Source: Gilliamella sp. wkB112 | GTDB lineage: Bacteria; Pseudomonadota; Gammaproteobacteria; Enterobacterales; Orbaceae | Direction: 5' to 3' | DNA length: 64,000 nucleotides | NCBI RefSeq assembly: GCF_001690685.1 | Contig: NZ_LZGL01000020.1 | Location: 62,001 to 126,000, forward strand | Part shown: positions 30,473-39,168 of the stretch, one piece after another | Numbering within the stretch: the stretch's first letter is position 1 | Layout: the number at the start of each line of letters is the position of its first letter | Program-made: the position numbers and the translations under genes | Notes under the pieces: generated by a model | What the model was told of the DNA's origin: nothing | What the model saw: the letters and a program-made list of their open reading frames with translations, nothing else | The model's database searches: none

Positions 30473-30997
30473 ATGGGATTTGTTATTGATGCTGATATAG
30501 CTAGAGCTTCAGGAACATCAGAACACCCAGTTTCAAGTTCTTCACGACTTTTATTAGATGCAATAAAAAAAAATGGAGCTATGATCTGTTTTTGTGATGA
30601 GTTACAAAAAGAATGGAATGTTCATAAATCACGTTATGCAAAAACATGGCTTGTTAGCATGTATTCTAAGAAAAAAGTACAAATTAAAAAAATCTCTGGA
30701 TATACAAAATCTCATTTAGAAAAATTGAATGAATCAATTGAGCAAAAAGCAGCTATAAAAGATGCGCATCTGATAGATTTGGCTTTTTTATCACAAAAGA
30801 TTGTATTTTCTAACGATGGTAAGGCGAGAGAAGCTTTTTCTCAATTACTATGTAAGAGGGATGAATTTAATATTTATTGGATGTCAGCAAAAGATCATAT
30901 TAATGATATTGTTCTGTATCCATTAAAAGGTAAGAGAATACCCCAGAAGTATCATTTATTTTATATAGATCCAAATACCGTGACCGTAGAAAACTAA
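30473..30997 (+). CDS. PIN-like nuclease, cargo partner of the ATPase
   Basis: 174 residues. The layout fits the PIN domain: D6 and D8 (VIDADIARASG), E43 (FCDELQKEW), D97 (KDAHLIDLAFL) and D115 (SNDGKAREAF). These are the spaced acidic residues that bind metal in PIN RNases. It is tightly coupled to the ATPase (2 bp). The pair probably forms a sensor/effector unit that cuts RNA when triggered. No antitoxin-like third gene is seen, so the ATPase may itself hold the nuclease inactive. Confidence 0.65.
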   Translation: MGFVIDADIARASGTSEHPVSSSSRLLLDAIKKNGAMICFCDELQKEWNVHKSRYAKTWLVSMYSKKKVQIKKISGYTKSHLEKLNESIEQKAAIKDAHLIDLAFLSQKIVFSNDGKAREAFSQLLCKRDEFNIYWMSAKDHINDIVLYPLKGKRIPQKYHLFYIDPNTVTVEN

Positions 30998-31060
30998 GCT
31001 CTATTTATATTAGAGTGATTTATTCATCAATTATCCAATTTATAGCGATTCATATCACAA

Positions 31061-31097
31061 ATTATCGGATTTTTAGCACATATAAAAATCCGATAAT
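31061..31097. terminator. 15-bp perfect hairpin after the cargo genes
   Basis: ATTATCGGATTTTTA pairs with TAAAAATCCGATAAT around a 7-nt loop. It lies 64 bp after the PIN gene and inside the transposon end. The stem holds T and A runs, so it may terminate transcription in both directions. Confidence 0.6.
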
Positions 31098-31129
31098 AAT
31101 TGAAAGGCCTTGATATAGTTGAATCGTTC

Positions 31130-31154
31130 ATTTCATTAATTCCCGGATCCGACA
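31130..31154 (-). repeat. Transposon terminal repeat, far end
   Basis: Reverse complement starts TGTCGGATCCGG and matches the gyrB-side end at 24 of 25 positions. The flanking bases on the outer side are GTTAA. Confidence 0.88.
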
Positions 31155-31183
31155 GTTAAGAAATTTAAACTAATTAAAATAAA

Positions 31184-31207
31184 ACAACCAGATTTATTTC
31201 TGGTTGT
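31184..31207 (-). terminator. Terminator of the srf gene cluster
   Basis: On the minus strand ACAACCAGA-AATAAA-TCTGGTTGT followed by a TTTATTTTAATT tract, 56 bp after the last vWA gene. It may originally also have ended gyrB from the other side before the transposon arrived. Confidence 0.8.
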
Positions 31208-31262
31208 TATTAATGAATCTAACACTTATTAAACTAAATAAACGATTTTAGATAAGTAAATT

Positions 31263-32765
31263 TTATTTACAAACTGGCCTATTTAATTTCAGATCAGAAA
31301 CGGCCTTATTCATCTGTTTAATCATATCATTGGGATTTTGAGCAATATAAACTTTGCCTCCAGTCATATTAGCCACACAATCAATTTTGTGTTCACCAGC
31401 TATATCAACTATATTAATTTTCAACTTCGGTTTTTGTGTTGCAATATAATTAACTAACGTACAGATATTTTTCTTTGCGCAAGTATCCTCACCGTCACTA
31501 ATAACCAGAATGTAATCATCACGTTTTACTCCATCAAGCATTGCACTAGCTTTTTCAATACCACTATAAAGTGCTGTTCCAGATTTGACAGAATTAATTG
31601 GAATTAAACCATTAATTTTACTCTTCAAAGTACCTCGATTTGCATAGCTATAAAACGGTGTAGTATCTGCTGTAGGACAAGTTGATAAGGTAACAAGTGA
31701 AATATCAATATTTTGCTGTATTTTATCAATACTTGATAGTGCAACTTTTTTACTTGTTGTTAAACGAGTTGGTAAACGGGTCATTCTATTTTCAAATGCA
31801 GTTATATCCTGACTAGTCATATAATTCGGATAACCTATTTCAAAATGATAACGAAGATATTTTTCAATCTCTGATGGTGGTTCTGCCAAAGTTATATTCA
31901 TAGATAACGAATTATCAAATACCAACACCATTTTAGATGGATTCGGATTATTTATCATTTCTTGTTTTGATATACAATTAGGTGGATTCTTAACTTTAGG
32001 TTTTGGATCTTCTTTGGCTACAGGAACTGGTTTTGGTTCTATTTTTGGTTCAGTTACAGTAACAACATCTGACTCAACCTTTGGTTCTGAAGTAACAACA
32101 GGTTCAACCTTTTGTTCTTGTGGTGGATCAATAGCTTGAACAAGTTCAGGTTTCTTTTCTTCTATTGGTTGTACTACAACTTGTGATGGATCAGGTACTT
32201 TTTCTTTTCCATATGGACCAAAGAAATACCAAAGTAAACCTAGTAAACTCAATAATCCAATTAATAATAAAGCTAACAACAAAAAATGCCACCAGCGCCA
32301 CAATGCTTTTGGAGGAATAACTGCCGGTACTATAGCTGGTTTAGGTAACACTGGTTCTTCAAAAGAATTAACAATGACGGGATCATCATTGATAACATAA
32401 ATTTGGTTACCTAAACTTTTAATTCTAGGTAACCAAGACGCGATCAATTTTTGTTGTTCACTAGTTAATGCTATTGACTTAATAGTCGTTTCAATATCAT
32501 TAATACGTGTTTTAAGTGTTTCTTCTATCTGCTTTTTACGCACTTCATCAGTTAAACTGCTTAATAAAATAGGTTGGCCTTCAAGGTGAGTATACCAACC
32601 AACATATCGATCGTTATCGATCAATTTGGGGATTGGCAAAATCGAAAAAGTTCGTTCAGTTAAATGTGGCTTTAAAAAAGATAACAAGAAATTATATTGA
32701 TCCAATAAAGACATTTTATTTAAATCATTATTATCTAATACAATCCGCGTTATCCGTTGCATCAT
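31263..32765 (-). CDS. Membrane-anchored vWA protein, paralogue B
   Basis: 500 residues. N-terminal cytosolic domain of about 160 residues (MQRITRIVLD ... NQIYVINDDPVIV), Trp-rich juxtamembrane stretch RWWHF, one TM helix (about 170-195), a Pro/Glu/Lys-rich linker, then a periplasmic vWA domain with MIDAS DNSLS and ISDGED. Ribosome site AAGGAAG. It is a clear paralogue of the next gene upstream. Last gene of the srf cluster. vWA domains mediate metal-dependent protein contacts; the partner is unknown. Confidence 0.8.
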   Translation of the reverse strand: MMQRITRIVLDNNDLNKMSLLDQYNFLLSFLKPHLTERTFSILPIPKLIDNDRYVGWYTHLEGQPILLSSLTDEVRKKQIEETLKTRINDIETTIKSIALTSEQQKLIASWLPRIKSLGNQIYVINDDPVIVNSFEEPVLPKPAIVPAVIPPKALWRWWHFLLLALLLIGLLSLLGLLWYFFGPYGKEKVPDPSQVVVQPIEEKKPELVQAIDPPQEQKVEPVVTSEPKVESDVVTVTEPKIEPKPVPVAKEDPKPKVKNPPNCISKQEMINNPNPSKMVLVFDNSLSMNITLAEPPSEIEKYLRYHFEIGYPNYMTSQDITAFENRMTRLPTRLTTSKKVALSSIDKIQQNIDISLVTLSTCPTADTTPFYSYANRGTLKSKINGLIPINSVKSGTALYSGIEKASAMLDGVKRDDYILVISDGEDTCAKKNICTLVNYIATQKPKLKINIVDIAGEHKIDCVANMTGGKVYIAQNPNDMIKQMNKAVSDLKLNRPVCK

Positions 32766-32886
32766 TAACTTCCTTTCTAAATATCTGACATTTATTTTTG
32801 TTTAAAACAACATAACTTAATAGCTAAATTATAACATTAGTTTAGCTGTAAAATTATTCTGTTAAATAGCCTGTTATTATACTTAC

Positions 32887-34407
32887 TCATTGACACAAAG
32901 GACGACTAATCTTTAGATCTGAAACTGCATTATTCATCTGTTTAATCATATCTTTTGGATTTTGCGCTATATAAACCTTTCCTTTGGTCATTTTAGCTAC
33001 ACAATCAATTTTATGTTCACCAGCTATATCTATAATGTTAATTTTTAATCTTGGTTTTTGTGCTGCTATAGATTTAGCTAAAGTACAAATATTTTTCTTT
33101 ACGCAAGTATCTTCGCCATCACTAATAATGAGAATATAATCATCATGGGTAACACCATCAAGCATTTTACTCGCTTTTTCTAAACCACTATAAAGTGGTG
33201 TCCCAGATTGTGCTGAATTATTAGGTATATTAACTTTACTTTTTAAAACATTACGGTTGGCATAACTAAAATATTCGGCATTAATAGGTTGGAGGTTATT
33301 AATTCTATTTTTTAGCGTACCTCTATTTTGATAACTAAAAAATGAAGTTGCATTAGCTCGCGGACAACTAGATAGTGTAACTAGTGAAATATCTATATCC
33401 TGTTGTATTTTATCGATACTGGATAATGCAACCTTCTTACTCGCTGATAAACGACTTGGTAAACGAGTCATCTTTTTTTCATATGCTACTATTTCTTGTT
33501 TTGACATATAAGATGGATAACCATAACCCAAATATTCAAAATATTGTCGAACTTTAGATGGTGATTCAGCTATGGTAGCAATCATTGACAATGAATTATC
33601 GAATACAAGTACCATTTTTGAGGGATTTGGATTTTTACTAATCTCTTCCTTACTAATACAATTAGGTGGATTAATAACTTTTGGTTTAGGATCTGGGGAT
33701 TGTTGCGATTGTAAATTCGGATCTGCTGTTACAATAGGCGCAGAGTCTGATGTAACAACTGCTTTAGGTTCTTCCTGCCGATCAATAGCTGGTTCAGGGT
33801 CAGGTTTTATTTCTACTACAGGTTGTTTTACTATAGATAAGGAATTAGGTACTTTTTCTTTACCATATGGACACAAAAAATACCAAAGCAAACCCAAAAA
33901 TCCAATTAATAAAAAAGCTAACAATAGAAAATACCACCAGCGCCAAAATGTTTTTTGAGTAGTGACGGGTGGCACTATAGCCGGTTTAGGTAACACCGGT
34001 TCTTTGAAAGAATTAACAATGACGGGATCATCATTGATAACGTAAATTTGGTTACCTAAACTTTTAATTCTAGGTAACCAAAACGAAACCAATGTTTGCT
34101 GTTCATCAGTTAATGACATTGAATTAATAGCCAACTCAAAGTCATTAATAAGTGTTTTAAGCGTGTTTTCAATCTGATTTTTACGAGCATCACCCTTTAT
34201 ACTACTTAGTAAAATGGGTTGACCTTCAAGGTGGGTATACCAACCAACATATTGATTATTATCAATCAGTTTTGGGGTTGGCAAAATCGAAAAAGTGCGT
34301 TCTGTTAAATGAGGCTTTAAAAAAGATAACAAGAAATTATATTGTTCCAACAAAGACATCTTGTCTGAACTATTAGGATCAATCAAAATTCTTGTTATTC
34401 GTTGCAT
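32887..34407 (-). CDS. Membrane-anchored vWA protein, paralogue A
   Basis: About 506 residues from the ATG at 34407, preferred over an in-frame start at 34431 because AAGGGA precedes it and the product then aligns with its paralogue (MQRITRI). Same plan: cytosolic domain, RWWYF motif, one TM helix, Pro-rich linker, vWA with DNSLS and ISDGED. Compared with the paralogue it has an extra unit in the vWA domain, where FFSYQNRGTLKNRI is followed by a diverged copy YFSYANRNVLKSKV. Confidence 0.8.
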   Translation of the reverse strand: MQRITRILIDPNSSDKMSLLEQYNFLLSFLKPHLTERTFSILPTPKLIDNNQYVGWYTHLEGQPILLSSIKGDARKNQIENTLKTLINDFELAINSMSLTDEQQTLVSFWLPRIKSLGNQIYVINDDPVIVNSFKEPVLPKPAIVPPVTTQKTFWRWWYFLLLAFLLIGFLGLLWYFLCPYGKEKVPNSLSIVKQPVVEIKPDPEPAIDRQEEPKAVVTSDSAPIVTADPNLQSQQSPDPKPKVINPPNCISKEEISKNPNPSKMVLVFDNSLSMIATIAESPSKVRQYFEYLGYGYPSYMSKQEIVAYEKKMTRLPSRLSASKKVALSSIDKIQQDIDISLVTLSSCPRANATSFFSYQNRGTLKNRINNLQPINAEYFSYANRNVLKSKVNIPNNSAQSGTPLYSGLEKASKMLDGVTHDDYILIISDGEDTCVKKNICTLAKSIAAQKPRLKINIIDIAGEHKIDCVAKMTKGKVYIAQNPKDMIKQMNNAVSDLKISRPLCQ

Positions 34408-34474
34408 AGTTAGCGGTTCCCTTAATATCAAACTCTATGTTTTCACTAAAACATATTTTCCAACTGCAACAGTT

Positions 34475-34957
34475 CTATATATTTAATGCTTTCTGTAATT
34501 GTTGGAGTTTTTTATTTAATTTATCTAACTCAACTTGCTTTTCAATCTCAGAACCATTCGATGTATTGACTTTCTTCAGTTGCTGTTCAATATCATTAAC
34601 TTGAGCTTGTAAATCATCGCGACCTTTAGCTTTTTGTTTTACTTCATTAGTTAACTTAGTCAAATCAGTTTTCAACTTTTGCATCTGAGCCTGTTTTTGT
34701 TTGATACTTAATGACGTATCATTTTTTTGCTTTTCTATAGTTGCATAAATCTCTTTAAACTGTTGATTAGCTCTTATTTCATTGTCTAAAATCTGTTGTT
34801 TCTGGTCAATTCTAGCTTGGTAATTTCCTGAATAATTACAACTAATCTTATCCATAATACCTATATTAGTATTGGTTGGATCACATTGCTCAGGAGTTGT
34901 TGAACAACCCGCTAATAGAACTAGCGGACAAAGTAAAGTAAGATATTTTTTTTTCAT
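34475..34957 (-). CDS. Coiled-coil lipoprotein
   Basis: 160 residues. Lipoprotein signal MKKKYLTLLCPLVLLAGC with lipobox LAGC, then almost continuous heptad-like, K/Q/L-rich coiled coil (about 50-155). Two bases after the preceding lipoprotein gene. The residue after Cys is Ser, which by the Lol rule favours the outer membrane. Function unknown; position suggests a structural arm of the complex, in the place of TagQ-like lipoproteins of T6SS clusters. Confidence 0.75.
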   Translation of the reverse strand: MKKKYLTLLCPLVLLAGCSTTPEQCDPTNTNIGIMDKISCNYSGNYQARIDQKQQILDNEIRANQQFKEIYATIEKQKNDTSLSIKQKQAQMQKLKTDLTKLTNEVKQKAKGRDDLQAQVNDIEQQLKKVNTSNGSEIEKQVELDKLNKKLQQLQKALNI

Positions 34958-34959
34958 AA

Positions 34960-35649
34960 TTAGCCCACCCTTACTGCTGAACGTTGTTGAGTTACAAGGT
35001 TAATTTGTTTTTCTAGACCTGCTATTTGTTTATTTAATTGATTAATTTCTTTATCTAATTTCGACACATTAACCCCTGATTGCTTCTCTTTAGCTGAAAG
35101 TGAAACCCAATCTTTTTCGACTTCTTTCATGCGGGATAATTTATCAGTTAAATAAGCGATATTAGCATCAATTTGAGTCAGATCATTTTGAGCTTGTTTA
35201 GTATTTACCGAAGAATTTTTGATTTGTTGGTTTAAAACTTTTAGTGTAGCTAAATTTTTATCTAATACACTTTTGGCTGATTGTGTCACAGCTTGAACTT
35301 CTAATGTATTTTTTTGAACATCTTGTATATAAGCATCAACGCGCATCTCTTCATTTGCATATTCAGCACGTTTTGAATCAAGATAGTAGTTTGCTCCCAT
35401 CATTACACCACAACCTACCGCCGCCGAAGCAACACATGCCCCAGGTTTACCACCAAGCAATAGACACCCAACACCACCTACGCCGGCACCAATAGCACAA
35501 GATTGCCATGCTGATTTACTAAAGAATTGAGCAGAATTACTTTTAGTTAATGCTGGATCAACATCTTTAGTATTAACACCAGATGAAGATTGGCAACCAG
35601 TTAATATCAGTGACACACATAGTGTTATTATTAGCATAATTTTATTCAT
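34960..35649 (-). CDS. Lipoprotein with glycine-zipper-like segment and coiled coil
   Basis: 229 residues. Signal MNKIMLIITLCVSLILTGC with lipobox LTGC followed by Q (outer-membrane sorting expected). A Gly/Ala/Cys-rich hydrophobic stretch at about 55-85 (AIGAGVGGVGCLLLGGKPGA) could insert in a membrane. The rest is coiled coil. Start codon overlaps the stop of the preceding gene by one base, so it is translationally coupled. Confidence 0.75.
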   Translation of the reverse strand: MNKIMLIITLCVSLILTGCQSSSGVNTKDVDPALTKSNSAQFFSKSAWQSCAIGAGVGGVGCLLLGGKPGACVASAAVGCGVMMGANYYLDSKRAEYANEEMRVDAYIQDVQKNTLEVQAVTQSAKSVLDKNLATLKVLNQQIKNSSVNTKQAQNDLTQIDANIAYLTDKLSRMKEVEKDWVSLSAKEKQSGVNVSKLDKEINQLNKQIAGLEKQINLVTQQRSAVRVG

Positions 35650-37262
35650 TATTTATTTCCTTTTACTTCATTACAAGTTTTCAGCCAAATTGTACGTTCA
35701 ATATTCCCTGATTCAATATATTGATTAATATGTTTGAAATAGAGTTTTAAATAGTCACTCATATTTGCTTTACCACTGTTTTCGAGAATAAATTGTGTTG
35801 CTTTCGCTTGACCATTAATGGTACTTTTTTCATAGTTTGATACAGTGTTAACAATAGTATCCGAATAATATTTTAAAATAAAATCTCGCGCATTTTTCGA
35901 ATCATCTAGCACTTGTTTTAAGTTATTTAATTTCGCTTGCGAACACATATTATCATTATCCACATTTTCAGATTCTTTAACATCACAAATTTCATTAGTC
36001 ATCGTATTGTATAAATTATTATTGTATTCATACTTACTATTAAGATCTGAAACATTGGCACATAAAAAAGCACCTAATTGCAAAGCAGATTGAATAGAGC
36101 GATCACGCTGTTCATCACGAGCCTGATTAGCACTACGCAACAAAGTATTTAATTGATTTAATTCTTTTTTAGTTTTTTCATCTTCTACTTGTTTAGTTAT
36201 TTTTTCTAGTTCATTAACAACACTGCCATTCTTTGAAGATTCAGCGTCATCACCTAGTGCATTCCATTCCTTATCTAACTCTTTAATTAGATCATTAGAA
36301 TTCATTATTTCTGTGGTGTAAAGCACGCGGAATCCAACGTCCTTACTTTTGTATGCGCCTTTATCATTGTAAAAAGGTTTTTCAGTACGAAAAGACGAGT
36401 TAGTTGCTGATTCAGAGGTCAAATAACTAGCTCCACGAACAGTTATTCCACCGAGTTGACCATGATAACGATCTAGCTTATTCATTCTAAAAGAGTCAAA
36501 CATCATTTCACTGGCATTTCCCAAAATATCATAGAGATCAAGAGGGTTAGGTTCAAGTTTACCAATAAGTTGTAATTTCCCATTCGCCGATTTTGCGCCC
36601 GAGAACCATGCATAATTTTCTAAAGTATTAACCATTGGGAAACGTGCCTCACGAAATTCTGATTCGGTCACTTTAGAGCCCCCTCGAGCGGCATACTCCC
36701 ATTCTGTATTATTAGGTAAACGCAGATAACCTTTAGGTACACTATTGGCTTTAATTTTTGACTGATTTGCAATTAACCAACGATTATATTTATCAGTAAA
36801 TGCAACAGCATCAAACCAACTTACCTCTGTCATAGGGAAAGAAAGTGTAATTTTTGCTGTTGGGCAAGTATCATTCATTACCGCTTGATACTGTAGTATG
36901 GTCAGTTCATATTTACCAATTAGAAAATACCGTTCATTACCGGTATCAGAAAAACTACCAGAAATATAGTTAGGGGTTGCATACTCAGCAAAACCTAATT
37001 CTTTTTGGTTACTACCTAACACAACTTTAACATCATCTAAAGGTTTACTAGTTGGTGTAAAAACCTTTTTCATTACCAGACTACCATCACAAGGCATAGG
37101 TAAAATAACATCATCTTTAGCTGGTTTTGGGTTATAAAATTTACTATCCCATGGTTCAGCATAGCTTAATAATGGGAATAGACTTATTACCAAACCGCAA
37201 AAAATATATTTTATCTGATTAAACTTCCCGTAAACTTTCTGCTGGTTGAATCCTAACGGCAC
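35649..37262 (-). CDS. Periplasmic formylglycine-generating-enzyme-fold protein (TagR-like)
   Basis: 537 residues. Signal peptide with KYIFCGLVISLFPLLSYAEP. The SUMF1/FGE-type fold follows, with FLIGKYELTILQYQAVM, FPMTEVSWFDAVAFTDKYNRW, LRLPNNTEWEYAARGG, DILGNASEMMFDSF, RGASYL and KDVGFRVLYT. A helical region of about 200 residues completes it. T6SS TagR has the same fold and acts with TagQST and PpkA. The GTG start lies 44 bp inside the permease gene; no later start precedes the signal peptide. Confidence 0.78.
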   Translation of the reverse strand: MPLGFNQQKVYGKFNQIKYIFCGLVISLFPLLSYAEPWDSKFYNPKPAKDDVILPMPCDGSLVMKKVFTPTSKPLDDVKVVLGSNQKELGFAEYATPNYISGSFSDTGNERYFLIGKYELTILQYQAVMNDTCPTAKITLSFPMTEVSWFDAVAFTDKYNRWLIANQSKIKANSVPKGYLRLPNNTEWEYAARGGSKVTESEFREARFPMVNTLENYAWFSGAKSANGKLQLIGKLEPNPLDLYDILGNASEMMFDSFRMNKLDRYHGQLGGITVRGASYLTSESATNSSFRTEKPFYNDKGAYKSKDVGFRVLYTTEIMNSNDLIKELDKEWNALGDDAESSKNGSVVNELEKITKQVEDEKTKKELNQLNTLLRSANQARDEQRDRSIQSALQLGAFLCANVSDLNSKYEYNNNLYNTMTNEICDVKESENVDNDNMCSQAKLNNLKQVLDDSKNARDFILKYYSDTIVNTVSNYEKSTINGQAKATQFILENSGKANMSDYLKLYFKHINQYIESGNIERTIWLKTCNEVKGNK

Positions 37263-38442
37263 GCCGGCCTCCTATAATAACTACTATACTTGAGACGCAT
37301 AAAGTTAGTAAAAATGCAATAGTAAGATGATAAAATTGTAATTGACTTACGATAGGTTGTGAAACTAAATTTTTACCTAAAACCATATTAAATGCATAAT
37401 TCCCAAATAAAAAGAATATACAAGATATAAAAAACGCTAAACAACTCAAAATGATAGTTTGGATAATTAAATACAGCATAATTTCTTGTGACTGAAAACC
37501 AATCAATCGCATAAAAGCAATATCTTTACGCTTACGATCAATATTAGATAAAAAAGATCCTGTAAATGACAAAATACATCCAAAAATAGCTGTAATAGCA
37601 ATGACACTAAAAATAAAAGTAAGGACTCTATCAATAGCTTGCATATTTTCAATTGCATTTGCCTGAGTACGCGTTTCAATATGTTGTTCACGTAATTTAA
37701 AAGATAATGGGGCAACATCATCTAATGAATTAGCATAAATTCTCGCTCTTGCAAATAAGGTATGCTTGGATGGATTTTGTAGGCCGGTAGCAGTTTGAAA
37801 AATTGTACTTTGATAACCATCATAAAAATTTTCCATTTCAATAAGCAAATCTAATGTAACAAAGGCGGCGGCACGATTATAACGACTCTCTGGTATAATA
37901 CCTTTTACTTCTAATTGAGTAATTCCCTTCTCAATTTTACCATCAAGTTGCCGTGTAATAATCATTTTTACCCAACTACCTATAGTTGCTTGCATTTTTT
38001 CAGCGGCAAGGGCACTCAATAAAATTTGATTGTTACTATCAAGAGAAGGGAAAGTTAGAGTGATAGGATCATGAGAATCAGTTGGGATAATCTCTGCATT
38101 ATTAACAAAATGACTAGAGTCACTAATTAGATCTGCTTGAGTATTTAGCGAACGAGTAAGAGGAATAACAAAAGCTGTTTCAGGCTGTTTTTTTATCCAA
38201 TCTAACTTAGTATTATTAAGTTGTAAATTACCAACTATTTTAATTTCTAAATTTTGTGGATCACTAAGCAGTTGCTGACGCAGTTGTGAAACTACGCCAT
38301 ATTTTAAACTAAATAACAGTAATAACGGTGTAATTACAGATATAACTGAGGCTATAATACAAAATGAAACTTTCTTGTCATACCATAAATCGGCTAAAGA
38401 TAAACGGATAATAAGTAGCCATTTAGCTATAACATTAATCAT
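37219..38442 (-). CDS. FtsX/MacB-type ABC permease (TagS-like)
   Basis: 407 residues. One TM helix near the N-terminus (about 25-48), a large periplasmic domain (about 50-270) and three C-terminal helices with FMRLIGFQSQEIMLYLIIQ, the usual FtsX signature region. It ends RRAVRIQPAESLREV, as in LolC/MacB-like permeases. It overlaps the ATPase gene by 8 bp. Such permeases couple ATP use to movement of periplasmic partners rather than to transport through the membrane. Confidence 0.82.
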   Translation of the reverse strand: MINVIAKWLLIIRLSLADLWYDKKVSFCIIASVISVITPLLLLFSLKYGVVSQLRQQLLSDPQNLEIKIVGNLQLNNTKLDWIKKQPETAFVIPLTRSLNTQADLISDSSHFVNNAEIIPTDSHDPITLTFPSLDSNNQILLSALAAEKMQATIGSWVKMIITRQLDGKIEKGITQLEVKGIIPESRYNRAAAFVTLDLLIEMENFYDGYQSTIFQTATGLQNPSKHTLFARARIYANSLDDVAPLSFKLREQHIETRTQANAIENMQAIDRVLTFIFSVIAITAIFGCILSFTGSFLSNIDRKRKDIAFMRLIGFQSQEIMLYLIIQTIILSCLAFFISCIFFLFGNYAFNMVLGKNLVSQPIVSQLQFYHLTIAFLLTLCVSSIVVIIGGRRAVRIQPAESLREV

Positions 38443-39163
38443 CTTTACCTACCTTAGCTTGTAGTGGCAAAAATACAGATGATTGCTGGGAAACTAAATT
38501 AGCTGATAAGGTGAATAGCCCTTTATTGGCAATACGTTGCCAATCATGAGTAACAATCATTGCGGCAATATTATCTTGCTGAGCTTGTTGTATGATTAAA
38601 TCAAAAAGCAAATTGGCATTATATGGATCAAGAGCCGAAGTAGGTTCATCAGCCAGTAGTAAAGCTGGTTTATGAATAATTGAACGAATAAAAGAGGCTC
38701 GTTGCCTTTCACCAATTGATAACTGCTTAGGATATTTACTTAATAAATGAGAAATACTTAATTTTTCAACCAAATAGTCAAAACGGATATAATCAATCTT
38801 TTGTTGTAACAATCTAAATGGCAATAAAACATTATCGCGTATGGTCAGAAATGGTAGTAAACCACCAGTTTGCAACATAAATCCACAATAATGAGCTCTA
38901 ATTTTAGCTTGCAGATCAATGTTATCGTCATTAATGAGTGAAGCAATATTTATATTTTGATCATCAACTATGAGATTATAACAATCTACCGCATCAGGCT
39001 TGAGGATCATACCAATCATTTCTAAAAGAGTACTTTTACCACTACCACTATCACCTTTAATGACCACGACTTGACCTGCTTTAACCATTAGTTCCGGCAG
39101 GCAAACCTTAAATAATGATTTGCCGGTAGATCGTGAAATTGCCAGTTGCTTTATGGTTAACAT
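38435..39163 (-). CDS. ABC transporter ATPase (TagT/LolD-like)
   Basis: 242 residues. Walker A GDSGSGKST, Q-loop LQTGG, signature LSIGERQRASF, Walker B LLLADEPTSALD and switch histidine VTHDW. The LolD/MacB group pairs with FtsX-type permeases; here the partner gene overlaps by 8 bp. Five bases separate it from the upstream vWA gene. In T6SS clusters TagT fills this place. Confidence 0.85.
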   Translation of the reverse strand: MLTIKQLAISRSTGKSLFKVCLPELMVKAGQVVVIKGDSGSGKSTLLEMIGMILKPDAVDCYNLIVDDQNINIASLINDDNIDLQAKIRAHYCGFMLQTGGLLPFLTIRDNVLLPFRLLQQKIDYIRFDYLVEKLSISHLLSKYPKQLSIGERQRASFIRSIIHKPALLLADEPTSALDPYNANLLFDLIIQQAQQDNIAAMIVTHDWQRIANKGLFTLSANLVSQQSSVFLPLQAKVGKDD

Positions 39164-39168
39164 TGGTT

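Larger units (their letters stand above)
22761..31154 (+). mobile_element. Tn7-like transposon (tnsA-tnsB-tnsC-tniQ) beside gyrB
   Basis: 8.4-kb element bounded by TGT...ACA ends that match at 24 of 25 positions. It encodes an XRE regulator, TnsA endonuclease, DDE transposase TnsB, TnsC ATPase, a long TniQ/TnsD-type targeting protein and a two-gene cargo (ATPase plus PIN nuclease). No TnsE, cas gene or CRISPR array is present. The tnsA-side end lies 11 bp after gyrB, in the same relation as Tn7 to glmS, so TniQ may recognise the gyrB 3' end. The expected 5-bp target duplication is not visible (TTTTT against GTTAA). Confidence 0.88.

Noticed and set aside
23081-31154. CRISPR-associated transposon (I-F3 or V-K type)
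   Set aside because: An XRE regulator and TniQ suggested it, but there is no cas gene and no repeat-spacer array anywhere in the element.
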